Origin: an uncultured Aquimarina sp.
GTDB taxonomy: Bacteria; Bacteroidota; Bacteroidia; Flavobacteriales; Flavobacteriaceae
Reading direction: 5' to 3'
Assembly: GCF_947492965.1 (NCBI RefSeq)
Contig: NZ_CANLOZ010000011.1
Location: 1 to 64,000 of the forward strand
Length of the DNA: 64,000 bases
The position numbers and the translations under genes are program-made. Below are positions 26,833-34,914 of the stretch, one piece after another; positions within the stretch are counted from its first letter, which is position 1; every line of letters starts with the position of its first letter. The notes beneath the pieces are model-generated. The model saw only the letters and a program-made list of their open reading frames with translations. It had not been told where the DNA came from and did no database searches.

Positions 26833-27957
26833 ATGCACTCCAAACTAAAATTACTCAGCATATTTATTTCTATATTTTTTTTTCTAGTTTCTTGCAAAAA
26901 CACGAATAAGAACTCTAATAAAAATAAAATCTTAATTAATTACTTAGACGAATATGTAATTTATAACGATACCATTTTTAACGAATCCAAAATAGGGGGA
27001 TTATCGGGTATCGATTATAGCAAAGATGATAAATTTTATTACCTCGTATGTGATGATGCAAAAAAACCTAGATATTACAAGGCTTCTATTCTATTAGATA
27101 ACAATCAATTTAATTCGGTGGAAATAAATGAAGTTGTAGAACTAAAAGACACAATACGTCAATTTTTAAATAATAACATAATCGATTTAGAAGCTATCCG
27201 AACTTTTGGGAAAAACAAGCTAATATTCGCTAGTGAAGGTTCTATTAAGAACGACTATAATCCTTCTATTTTTATTACAGACCCATATGGGAATTACTCA
27301 GAAAGCTTTTCATTACCTACATACTTTTTAACGGACACAAATTCTAGAAATAAACCTAGACATAATGGTGTTTTTGAGGGACTAGCTGCAGATATTACAA
27401 ATGATGGATATTGGGCAGCAATGGAACTTCCTTTAGAATTGGATGGTAAAGAACCTACTTTTAATCATTCCGGAGCTCCTGTTAGAATTACTCATTTTAG
27501 TACGAAGACAAATCAAGCAGATTTTCAGTTTACGTATCCTTTGGATAAATTAACAAAAGATCCTAAAGGCAATTTTGGGGTAAATGGAATTACTTGTCTC
27601 CTACAATTATCCCAAAATGAATTTATTGTAATAGAACGAGCATATTCTGAAGGATATGGAACACAAGGAAATACGGTGAAAATATATCTTGCAAATATTG
27701 AACACACCACGAATACTTTACCTTTCGATACGCTACAAAATAAAGAATATAAGGTAGCGAAAAAAGAACTACTTTTTGATTTTGAAACCGTTAGATCACA
27801 ATTAACCAATAATATTTTGGATAATATCGAAGGTATAACACTCGGACCCATTTTAGAAAACGGAAATCAATCATTAATTTTAGTGGCGGATAATAATTTT
27901 AGTCCCGTTTCAAAACAAATAAATCAATTAATCTTACTGGAACTTGTTAAACCATAA
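26833..27957 (+). CDS. Phytase-like esterase lipoprotein
   Basis: This 374-residue protein has the architecture of the esterase-like activity of phytase family (PF13449), a beta-propeller group linked to phosphoester hydrolysis. A lipoprotein signal ends FFFLVSC near residue 21. IGGLSGIDYSKDDKFYYLVCDDA is the first propeller blade; HNGVFEGLAADITNDGYWAAMELPL and NGITCLLQLSQNEFIVIERAYSEG are the most family-like stretches. LDNIEGITLGP...LILVADNNF is the closing blade. A TTG 27 bases upstream is less likely than the ATG at 26833. A secreted histidine phosphatase gene follows after 11 bases, suggesting joint phosphate scavenging. Confidence 0.82.
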   Translation: MHSKLKLLSIFISIFFFLVSCKNTNKNSNKNKILINYLDEYVIYNDTIFNESKIGGLSGIDYSKDDKFYYLVCDDAKKPRYYKASILLDNNQFNSVEINEVVELKDTIRQFLNNNIIDLEAIRTFGKNKLIFASEGSIKNDYNPSIFITDPYGNYSESFSLPTYFLTDTNSRNKPRHNGVFEGLAADITNDGYWAAMELPLELDGKEPTFNHSGAPVRITHFSTKTNQADFQFTYPLDKLTKDPKGNFGVNGITCLLQLSQNEFIVIERAYSEGYGTQGNTVKIYLANIEHTTNTLPFDTLQNKEYKVAKKELLFDFETVRSQLTNNILDNIEGITLGPILENGNQSLILVADNNFSPVSKQINQLILLELVKP

Positions 27958-27968
27958 TATTCTAACTT

Positions 27969-28481
27969 ATGAAACTCAATATAACAATCTTTATCTTTTG
28001 TTTATTTTCTCTGCACGGATACAGTCAAGAAACCGATAAAGAAGCATCAACGACTACCTATATCTTGGTAAGGCATGCAGAAAAAGATCTAAGTAATCCA
28101 GAGAACAAAAACCCTGATTTAACCGAAGAAGGTATTTCAAGAGCTAATAGATTGGTAAAAATTTTAAAAGATATCCATATCGATATGGTCTATAGTACAG
28201 ATTACAAAAGAACACTACAGACAGCTGCTCCAATAGCGAAGGACAGAAATATAGAAATTGCATTATACAATCCGAAGAAATCGTATGACGAAACTTTTAA
28301 GCAAAAAACGCGAGGAAAAACAACAGTAATTGTAGGACATAGCAATTCAACTCCAACATTTGTTAATAAAATCATTGGACAGAAAAAATATAGCAGTATA
28401 GATGAAAAAGATTACAACAAACTATTTATCATTTCTTTACAAAAAGATGTGATAACAGATATGATGCTTAATTTCGATTAG
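27969..28481 (+). CDS. Secreted histidine phosphatase (phosphoglycerate mutase-like)
   Basis: This 170-residue protein starts with a signal peptide ending GYSQ near 20. The branch signature is TTYILVRHAEKD with Arg35 and the phospho-accepting His36. YSTDYKRTLQTA is the second arginine region and VIVGHSNSTP carries the second catalytic His124. It probably dephosphorylates small phosphoesters in the periplasm or outside. It is cotranscribed with the phytase-like lipoprotein 11 bases upstream. Its stop overlaps that of the convergent DUF6503 gene by four bases. Confidence 0.88.
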   Translation: MKLNITIFIFCLFSLHGYSQETDKEASTTTYILVRHAEKDLSNPENKNPDLTEEGISRANRLVKILKDIHIDMVYSTDYKRTLQTAAPIAKDRNIEIALYNPKKSYDETFKQKTRGKTTVIVGHSNSTPTFVNKIIGQKKYSSIDEKDYNKLFIISLQKDVITDMMLNFD

Positions 28482-29230
28482 AATAAATTATTTTCATCAT
28501 ATACATAAATGTCTTTGAGTTCTATTTTGGACAATAGTTTTAACGCTCCCTTTTCAAAAAGTACATCTAAATCCGATAAGGGAGTTGACATATCATCTGT
28601 TTTGTAATTGTTGTAATCCACAAAACGAATATTTTTAATAAATCTATCGTTATATGCCTGTCTGAAACGTATTCCACCTCCATCAACGGCATATTTATAA
28701 GCGAGATAGTCTACAGTGAACTTTTCTTTATGAATCCAATATAAAAACTCATCTTCAAAATCTGTTCCTCCTCCTTCTTGATCAAAAGTTACTTTAATTT
28801 TATGATAGGGAAGATTATTAATTTTTGATTCACCCACTAACTCCTTATTCACAGCTGGAGCATTTAATCCATAGGGTAAATTAGCAAAATAATGAACCGA
28901 ATTTACCCCATCGCTAATTTTGGTGATTAATGAATCTGCAACGTTAACAACACAGTTTTCTACAGATCTGGTCAAACCATCGTTCGCAACAATATCATGA
29001 ACTATTCCTTCTTTACCAAAGATCTTTCGTTCCAGAAGATAATTCCCATGATCTCTTGTACTTATATATTCTTTATCTCTAAAATTGAAACGTATTTTAA
29101 CGGCATCAAATTTAGCTCCTCCAGCTGCACTTATTGTTTTATCAATAATCTCTTGCGCAGAATATTGATCTACTAGAATATCAAAAGACATTAAAAACAA
29201 TACCATTGTAAATAGCATGAACTTCTTCAT
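28478..29230 (-). CDS. DUF6503-family secreted protein
   Basis: This 250-residue protein has a hydrophobic N-terminal export signal (MKKFMLFTMVLFLMSF). The body matches what I know of DUF6503: SAQEIIDKTISAAGG, then strands ERKIFGKEGIVHDIVANDG, HYFANLPYGLNAPAVNKELVGESKINNLPYHKIKVTF and a final IRFVDYNNY. The fold resembles lipoprotein carriers of the LolA/outer-membrane beta half-barrel kind, but no partner or activity is established. It is monocistronic and converges with the histidine phosphatase gene. Confidence 0.78.
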   Translation of the reverse strand: MKKFMLFTMVLFLMSFDILVDQYSAQEIIDKTISAAGGAKFDAVKIRFNFRDKEYISTRDHGNYLLERKIFGKEGIVHDIVANDGLTRSVENCVVNVADSLITKISDGVNSVHYFANLPYGLNAPAVNKELVGESKINNLPYHKIKVTFDQEGGGTDFEDEFLYWIHKEKFTVDYLAYKYAVDGGGIRFRQAYNDRFIKNIRFVDYNNYKTDDMSTPLSDLDVLFEKGALKLLSKIELKDIYVYDENNLF

Positions 29231-29439
29231 AAAATCTTGATTTATTATTGTGCTAAAATACTTTTTACCAATTTCAAATTTGTAAGAGTTTTGTTAAACT
29301 AATATATGATTAGAAAGTTGCAAAACTAATATCTCCTAAGTCTATTCTTGAAAGTAAAACTTTCATAACAATACCTAATTTTAAGTTTATTTTTTTTTAA
29401 ATCTTCAAAAAGATAATTAATTTGCAGTGCCTAAAATCT

Positions 29440-29805
29440 ATGAACATTATGAAATATTTATTACTTTTTTTGGTTGGATTTGCTATCCAGCCAATACTAG
29501 CGCAAGATTCCGCTGTTTATGAAAAAGCTACAAAGGCTTTTCAGGAAAATTTCAATGCCCAAAATATAGATGCTGTTTTTGATTTGTACGCTACCGAAAT
29601 GCAAGAGGAAATGACCAAAGAAGGAGTTACTCGTTTTATTAAAGGATGTCATTCGCAATTTGGAAATTTAAATACAGTAACTTTTATAGAATCTGCAGAA
29701 GGTATTAATAGTTACACAGCTGCTTTTGATAATATTAGTTTGGTTATGGAGTTAAAATTAAATCCTGACGGAAAAATAGCAACGATACAATTTCAAGAAC
29801 CTTAA
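29440..29805 (+). CDS. Secreted DUF3887-like protein
   Basis: This small secreted protein of about 121 residues has a signal peptide ending PILAQ. The mature part (YEKATKAFQENFNAQNIDAVFDLYATEMQEEM...FIKGCHSQFGNLNTVTF) follows the DUF3887 pattern, an NTF2/cystatin-like alpha-beta fold seen in many secreted proteins, often fused to hydrolases. Here it stands alone. Starts at 29440 and 29449 are both ATG; I give the first. A hairpin terminator lies 30 bases downstream, so it is monocistronic. Confidence 0.72.
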   Translation: MNIMKYLLLFLVGFAIQPILAQDSAVYEKATKAFQENFNAQNIDAVFDLYATEMQEEMTKEGVTRFIKGCHSQFGNLNTVTFIESAEGINSYTAAFDNISLVMELKLNPDGKIATIQFQEP

Positions 29806-29835
29806 AAAAGATTCTAATCATATATTATAATTTAC

Positions 29836-29872
29836 AAAGCTTTCTATATAGAAAGCTTTTGTATTTTTGTAC
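29836..29872 (+). terminator. Perfect 24-base palindrome acting as probable terminator
   Basis: Positions 29836-29859 are a perfect palindrome with arms AAAGCTTTC and GAAAGCTTT around TATATA, followed by TTGTATTTTTG. It fits a terminator for the DUF3887 gene. The tail also holds TATTTTTG, a possible smpB -7 element, so the two signals overlap. Confidence 0.65.
29862..29869 (+). promoter_or_regulatory. Possible -7 element of smpB (TATTTTTG)
   Basis: TATTTTTG matches TAnnTTTG 30 bases before the smpB ATG. The sequence upstream is the 24-base palindrome and offers no clear TTTG -33 box. Confidence 0.4.
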
Positions 29873-29898
29873 TCTTTGCAAACATTCTGCATTACCAT

Positions 29899-30360
29899 AT
29901 GAACAAAAATAAAATCAATATACTAAACAGAAAGGCCAAATTCGAATATGAATTTTTGGATAAATATACTGCTGGAATCAAATTAGCAGGAACAGAAATA
30001 AAAGCAATTAGAGAAGGTAAAGCTGGTATTGCTGAAAGTTTCTGTGAGTTTCATAACGGAGGAGAACTTTTTGTAATCAACATGCATATAGAAGAGTATT
30101 CTCATGCTACTTATTTTAATCATAATCCAAAAAGTGAACGCAAATTATTATTAAATAAACAAGAATTAAAAAAGCTCGAAAAAGAAGTTAAAAATTCAGG
30201 ACTCACCATTATCCCCACGCGACTGTTCATTAATGATAGAGGACTAGCTAAACTTGATATTGTACTCGCCAGAGGTAAAAAACTATACGATAAGAGAGAA
30301 ACAATTAAAGATAGAGACAATAAACGCGCGCTGGATCGAATAAAAAAGAATTACAAGTAG
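29899..30360 (+). CDS. smpB: SsrA-binding protein SmpB
   Basis: SmpB carries tmRNA into stalled ribosomes for trans-translation. The 153-residue length and the order of motifs are standard: NRKAKFEYEFLDKYTAGIKLAGTEIKAIREGKA at the start, the oligonucleotide-binding beta-barrel, and the basic C-terminal tail KLYDKRETIKDRDNKRALDR that enters the mRNA channel. The ssrA gene for tmRNA is not visible next to it. It is followed by pcm on the opposite strand, 30 bases away. Confidence 0.97.
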   Translation: MNKNKINILNRKAKFEYEFLDKYTAGIKLAGTEIKAIREGKAGIAESFCEFHNGGELFVINMHIEEYSHATYFNHNPKSERKLLLNKQELKKLEKEVKNSGLTIIPTRLFINDRGLAKLDIVLARGKKLYDKRETIKDRDNKRALDRIKKNYK

Positions 30361-30390
30361 CCTTCTACCACAGAAACTTTATACAAATTA

Positions 30391-31038
30391 TTAATTTTTA
30401 TTTTCTAATAAAGGTACAAAGCGGAATTCTCCAAACTCATGTTTCTCAAATTTGGTATCACTTTTTCGGATAAACAAAGTCATTATTTGCGGATCATTAC
30501 CTACAGGAATAACTAACCTACCTCCTATTTCTAATTGAGCTAATAATGGTTTTGGAACATAAGGAGCACCAGCAGTAACTATAATCCCTTTGTAAGGCGC
30601 AAATTCTTCTAATCCTTTATAACCATCCCCAAAAGACAAATGTTTCGGTCTATATCCCAATTTAGGTAAAAACAGCTTCGTCTTTTTAAACAATTCTTGC
30701 TGTCTTTCTATACTATATACTTTACATCCTAGCTCACATAATACAGCTGTCTGATAGCCCGATCCGGTTCCTATCTCCAGTACTTTATCTCCTCGTTCTA
30801 CCTGTAATAGTTCCGATTGAAATGCAACCGTATAAGGTTGTGATATCGTTTGATCTGCTCCAATAGGAAAAGCTTTATCCTGATAAGCATGATCATCAAA
30901 ACTAGAATCCATAAACAAATGTCTAGGAATAGTATTAATTGCTTCCAAAACGGATGTATCTTTAATGCCTTTACCAACTAATATATCAACTAGTTGCTTT
31001 CTCTTTCCAGCGTGTTTTAACGTATCTTTAGATTTCAT
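30391..31038 (-). CDS. pcm: Protein-L-isoaspartate O-methyltransferase
   Basis: This enzyme repairs isoaspartyl residues in aged proteins using S-adenosylmethionine. The 215-residue protein has the family start KRKQLVDILVGKGIKD, IPRHLFM, the region QTISQPYTVA at 63-72 and SAM motif I LEIGTGSGYQTAVL at 87-100. FAPYKGIIVTAGAPYVP is the later conserved region. It stands alone, convergent with smpB and divergent from the Gfo/Idh oxidoreductase gene. Confidence 0.96.
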   Translation of the reverse strand: MKSKDTLKHAGKRKQLVDILVGKGIKDTSVLEAINTIPRHLFMDSSFDDHAYQDKAFPIGADQTISQPYTVAFQSELLQVERGDKVLEIGTGSGYQTAVLCELGCKVYSIERQQELFKKTKLFLPKLGYRPKHLSFGDGYKGLEEFAPYKGIIVTAGAPYVPKPLLAQLEIGGRLVIPVGNDPQIMTLFIRKSDTKFEKHEFGEFRFVPLLENKN

Positions 31039-31158
31039 TAGGGTAGATTAACAGGCTAAAATTACATAAAGATTTTAAAGAATAAAGAAGAAACTTATCA
31101 TTAAAATGAATATTTTTTATTTTAGATAGAATTAAGATTTAGAATTTATAAATAATAC

Positions 31159-31166
31159 TATTTTTG
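31159..31166 (+). promoter_or_regulatory. Likely -7 element of the Gfo/Idh gene (TATTTTTG)
   Basis: TATTTTTG matches TAnnTTTG 16 bases before the ATG at 31183, giving a leader of about ten bases. It may drive the long co-directional run that follows. Confidence 0.5.
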
Positions 31167-31182
31167 TGTAAAATCTTTAATT

Positions 31183-32148
31183 ATGCTCAAAGCCGGAGTA
31201 CTTGGCGCAGGACACTTAGGTAAAATCCATTTACGTCTCCTAAAACAATCCGAAAATTACGAACTCGCTGGTTTCTACGATTCCAGTGAAAAACAAGCAA
31301 AATCAATTTCCGAGGAATTTGGTTATACACTTTTTAACTCTGTCGAAGAATTAATAGAGGCTGTAGATGTAGTAGATATCGTAACACCTACTTTTGCTCA
31401 TTTCGATGTTGCCAAAAAAGCTATAGAAGCAGGAAAACATGTTTTTATAGAAAAACCAATAACTAATACCGTAGAAGAAGCTGAGAAGCTTATTGCATTA
31501 GCAAAAGCTCATAATGTCAAAGGACAAGTTGGACATGTAGAACGTTTTAATCCTGCCTATACCGCTGTTGCTGATAAAATAGTTAATCCTATGTTTATCG
31601 AAGCGCATAGACTTGCAGAGTTTAATCCTAGAGGAACAGATGTACCTGTGGTTTTAGATCTTATGATTCATGATATTGACGCAATTCTAAGTGTCGTTCA
31701 TTCTGAAGTAAAACATATTAGCGCAAGCGGTGTATCTGTAATTAGTGAAACACCTGATATTGCCAATGCTAGAATAGAATTTGAAAACGGTTGTGTAGCC
31801 AACCTCACGGCTAGTCGTATTTCTCTTAAGAATATGAGAAAAGCAAGATTCTTTCAGAAAGATGCTTATATCTCCGTGGACTTCTTTGAAAAGAAATGTG
31901 AAGTAGTAAAAATGAAAGATGCTCCAGAGAATCCTGGAGATTTTGATATGATTTTGCAAAATGCAGAAGGTGTTAAAAAGCAAATTTACTTTGATAACCC
32001 TGAAATTCCTTCTAATAACGCCATATTAGACGAATTAGACACATTTGCCGAAGCTATACAAAATGACACAACACCTATTGTTTCCCTTACTCAAGGTAAA
32101 AAAGCATTAGAAGTAGCATTAAAAATAATTGAGTGTTTCAAGCACTAA
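31183..32148 (+). CDS. Gfo/Idh/MocA-family NAD(P)-dependent oxidoreductase
   Basis: This 321-residue dehydrogenase has an N-terminal Rossmann domain (GVLGAGHLGKIH at 5-16) and the family motif VFIEKPITNTVEEAEKL, whose EKP lysine is the general acid in relatives. GQVGHVERFNPAY and DLMIHDIDAIL are the second conserved region, the His-Asp pair being usual in sugar or inositol dehydrogenases. The substrate cannot be assigned; flavobacterial relatives are mostly annotated only at family level. It is followed by the 3-hydroxybutyryl-CoA dehydrogenase gene after 75 bases. Confidence 0.9.
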   Translation: MLKAGVLGAGHLGKIHLRLLKQSENYELAGFYDSSEKQAKSISEEFGYTLFNSVEELIEAVDVVDIVTPTFAHFDVAKKAIEAGKHVFIEKPITNTVEEAEKLIALAKAHNVKGQVGHVERFNPAYTAVADKIVNPMFIEAHRLAEFNPRGTDVPVVLDLMIHDIDAILSVVHSEVKHISASGVSVISETPDIANARIEFENGCVANLTASRISLKNMRKARFFQKDAYISVDFFEKKCEVVKMKDAPENPGDFDMILQNAEGVKKQIYFDNPEIPSNNAILDELDTFAEAIQNDTTPIVSLTQGKKALEVALKIIECFKH

Positions 32149-32223
32149 ACATCAATTCATAAGAAAAAGCATAAACAAACATCTCATTCACTAGTTATTA
32201 GTGAATAATTATAACTATAATAC

Positions 32224-33111
32224 ATGAAAAACGTAGCAGTAATCGGTGCGGGAACAATGGGAAATGGAATTGCCCATACTTTTGCACAAAAAGGTTTTAA
32301 AGTTCAATTAATAGACATCTCTCAACAGTCATTGGATAAAGGATTGGCAACAATCACAAAGAATCTAGATAGAATGATCGCTAAAGAAAAAATTTCTGAA
32401 GCGGATAAAGAAGCTACTCTTGGAAACATTTCTACTTACACTAATATAAGAGAAGGAGTAGAATATGCTGGACTTGTAGTAGAAGCTGCTACCGAAAATG
32501 TAGAGTTAAAACTAAATATCTTCAGAGAATTAAGTGAAGCTTGCCCAGAAGATACAATATTAGCGACCAATACATCTTCAATTTCTATTACTCAGATTGC
32601 TGCGGTTACTAAAAGACCCGACATGGTAATCGGAATGCATTTTATGAATCCTGTTCCGATAATGAAATTAGTAGAAATCATTAGAGGTTACAATACTTCT
32701 GATGAAGTGACCAATACTATTATGGAAATGTCAAAAACTTTAGGTAAAGTACCTGTAGAAGTAAATGATTATCCAGGATTTGTAGCTAACAGAATTCTAA
32801 TGCCAATGATCAATGAGTCTATAGAGACATTATACAATGGTGTTGCTGGAGTATCAGAAATTGATACCGTAATGAAATTAGGTATGGCACACCCGATGGG
32901 TCCGTTACAATTAGCAGATTTTATCGGATTGGATGTATGTCTATCCATTCTAAATGTAATGTATGATGGATTTAAAAATCCTAAATATGCACCTTGCCCA
33001 TTATTAGTTAATATGGTAATGGCTGGTAAATTAGGAGTAAAAAGTGGAGAAGGTTTTTATGATTACTCAGAAAGCCGAAAAGCTGAAAAAGTAGCTAAAC
33101 AATTCGTATAA
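32224..33111 (+). CDS. 3-hydroxybutyryl-CoA dehydrogenase
   Basis: This 295-residue NAD(P)-dependent enzyme interconverts 3-hydroxyacyl-CoA and 3-oxoacyl-CoA. It has the Rossmann GAGTMGNGIAHTFA at 8-21. ATNTSSISITQIA contains the catalytic Ser, MHFMNPVPIMKLVEII supplies the His-Asn region, and NDYPGFVANRILMPMINE is the family signature. The stand-alone length, without a hydratase domain, fits the Hbd/PaaH type. It could serve butyrate-type or phenylacetate pathways, but no other beta-oxidation gene is nearby. The M23 peptidase gene follows after 34 bases. Confidence 0.94.
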   Translation: MKNVAVIGAGTMGNGIAHTFAQKGFKVQLIDISQQSLDKGLATITKNLDRMIAKEKISEADKEATLGNISTYTNIREGVEYAGLVVEAATENVELKLNIFRELSEACPEDTILATNTSSISITQIAAVTKRPDMVIGMHFMNPVPIMKLVEIIRGYNTSDEVTNTIMEMSKTLGKVPVEVNDYPGFVANRILMPMINESIETLYNGVAGVSEIDTVMKLGMAHPMGPLQLADFIGLDVCLSILNVMYDGFKNPKYAPCPLLVNMVMAGKLGVKSGEGFYDYSESRKAEKVAKQFV

Positions 33112-33145
33112 GATATAGTATCAATTCATATAAAAATACTTGTCA

Positions 33146-33760
33146 ATGAAAACTATTTTATACACAACTTTCATTTTGGCAAGTATTTTTTTGTTTAAAG
33201 ATATTCCCCATACAAGAGAATTTTCGGATGGTAGAAATACTACCAAAGGATCGCAAAACAAATTCCATAAATATGATTCTATTTTCGCAAAGCATCCAGA
33301 ATTCATTGCCAAAAGCTTTGATTTCCCTGTTGGGAAGCCTAGTGCTAAAGGATATTATAATGCACAAGGATTTCAAGTAAATTATCATTTAGGTGATGAC
33401 TGGAATGGTGTTGGTGGTGGTAATTCGGATCTTGGGGATCCCATATATTCGATTGGTAATGGATATGTATCATTTGCGGCAAATATTGGTGGCGGATGGG
33501 GAAATGTAATTCGCGTTATCCATAAATATAAAGGTACATACTACGAATCCGTATATGCGCATTGCGAGTCTATAAAAATTAGTAAAGGAGATTTTGTAAA
33601 AAAGGGGAAACTAATTGGAACCATTGGTAATGCAGATGGAACTTATTTAGCACATTTGCACTTAGAGATTAGAGATGATATCTTTATGGACATCGGTCCA
33701 GGATATTCTGACAATACAGAGGGATATTTAGATCCTACCAAATTTATTAACGAACATTAA
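33146..33760 (+). CDS. M23-family peptidoglycan endopeptidase
   Basis: This 204-residue LytM/M23-type zinc peptidase has an N-terminal hydrophobic export signal (MKTILYTTFILASIFLF). The zinc ligands are visible: His81 and Asp85 in YHLGDDWN, and His172 in AHLHLEIRD, with His139 in VYAHCES and His170 completing the active site. GNGYVSFAANIGGGWGNVIRVIH is the usual central strand pair. Such enzymes cut peptide cross-links in peptidoglycan. A TTG six bases upstream is a weaker start. The gene sits before the TlpA tandem with an 11-base gap, so the three are likely cotranscribed. Confidence 0.9.
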   Translation: MKTILYTTFILASIFLFKDIPHTREFSDGRNTTKGSQNKFHKYDSIFAKHPEFIAKSFDFPVGKPSAKGYYNAQGFQVNYHLGDDWNGVGGGNSDLGDPIYSIGNGYVSFAANIGGGWGNVIRVIHKYKGTYYESVYAHCESIKISKGDFVKKGKLIGTIGNADGTYLAHLHLEIRDDIFMDIGPGYSDNTEGYLDPTKFINEH

Positions 33761-33771
33761 AACAACCACCC

Positions 33772-34899
33772 ATGAAAAGATCTTATTTTCTTGTAATGTC
33801 TGCATTAGTATTTATTGTTTTTTCTTGTAAACAAAAGCAACAAAACGAACAAACAGATGACTTCAATACTGAAACTGAAGGTTATCAAATTGTTGGAAAC
33901 CTGAAAAACATACCTGATAGCACTTGGATTTATATTAATAAAGACAATAAAATCGTAGATTCCACGCAGATTATAGGAGAAAAATTCGAATTTACGGGAT
34001 TTGTAGATGAACCTTCCTCGTTTTTCATGATGGTTGGTAAAACGAATCGAGAATATTTTTACATGTGGGCCGAAAATGTAAACATAACGGTCACAGGTAA
34101 AAAAGGAGATCTTAAAAACTCAGCAATTGTTGGTGGAAAAGCTCAAAAAGATAGTGATATCTTTAACCAAAGAATGGATAGTGTAAGTAAGGGGTTAGAT
34201 TGGATAGAAAAAAAGTATCGCTATGCAAAAAATATATCTAATGAAACCCATGATTCGATAGCAAAGGCTCAAAGTAAACTTTTAGCAAAATCGGAACAGA
34301 TTAGTAAAGATTTTATTAGAGAATTTCCAGACTCTTATGTTAGTGTGCATTCATTATATATTTATAACACCACTTGGGACAAACAAGTAGTTTCTGAATT
34401 ATATAACAACTTATCTGACAGGATGAAAAAATCAAAAAATGGTCTAACCATTAATAAATTTTTATCACTTCCCGAAACACCAAAAACAGGAGAAAAATAC
34501 ATTGATTTTGAACTACCTAATACTTCTGGAGAGCTCGTAAAATTATCAGATATAAAAGGAAAATATGTCCTTGTAGAGTTTTGGGCTTCTTGGTGTGGGC
34601 CTTGTATCGAAGATAATCCGAAACTAGTAAAAACATATAACACCTATAAAGAAAAAGGGTTTGAAATCATTGGAGTCTCACTAGATACTAACAAAAAACA
34701 TTGGCTTAAAGCCATTGAAAAAGGCAATTTACCATGGATGAATGTTGGAGATATGAAAGGAAGTAAAACTGAAGTAGCTCAAATTTATGGTGTTAATGGA
34801 ATACCTGATAACTTCCTTATGGACGAACAAGGAATAATCGTCGCAAAAACATTAAGAGGAAATGCCCTAGAAAACAAATTAAAAGAGTTGTTTCAATAA
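33772..34899 (+). CDS. TlpA-family thiol-disulfide lipoprotein with DUF4369, copy 1
   Basis: This 375-residue envelope protein has a lipoprotein signal ending IVFSC (Cys19) and an acidic/Gln-rich linker (KQKQQNEQTDD). A DUF4369 domain follows (YQIVGNLKNIPDSTWIYINKDN...FEFTGFVDEP), then a helical middle and a C-terminal thioredoxin domain with WASWCGPC (Cys275/Cys278) and the cis-Pro loop GVNGIPDNFLMD. Family members reduce periplasmic disulfides, for example in cytochrome c maturation. The gene is immediately followed by a paralog 15 bases away whose first and last parts are nearly identical at DNA level. Confidence 0.92.
   Translation: MKRSYFLVMSALVFIVFSCKQKQQNEQTDDFNTETEGYQIVGNLKNIPDSTWIYINKDNKIVDSTQIIGEKFEFTGFVDEPSSFFMMVGKTNREYFYMWAENVNITVTGKKGDLKNSAIVGGKAQKDSDIFNQRMDSVSKGLDWIEKKYRYAKNISNETHDSIAKAQSKLLAKSEQISKDFIREFPDSYVSVHSLYIYNTTWDKQVVSELYNNLSDRMKKSKNGLTINKFLSLPETPKTGEKYIDFELPNTSGELVKLSDIKGKYVLVEFWASWCGPCIEDNPKLVKTYNTYKEKGFEIIGVSLDTNKKHWLKAIEKGNLPWMNVGDMKGSKTEVAQIYGVNGIPDNFLMDEQGIIVAKTLRGNALENKLKELFQ
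33818..33854 (+). repeat. 5' repeat block in TlpA copy 1
   Basis: These 37 bases, encoding the lipobox and the KQKQQNEQT linker, recur without change at 34967-35003 in the neighbouring paralog. Identity then continues with scattered differences through the start of DUF4369. Confidence 0.85.
34795..34892 (+). repeat. 3' repeat block in TlpA copy 1
   Basis: These 98 bases, encoding NGIPDNFLMDEQGIIVAKTL and the C-terminus, match 35941-36038 of the second copy with only two differences that I can find. Confidence 0.9.
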
Positions 34900-34914
34900 T
34901 TTAAATTTTAAAAA

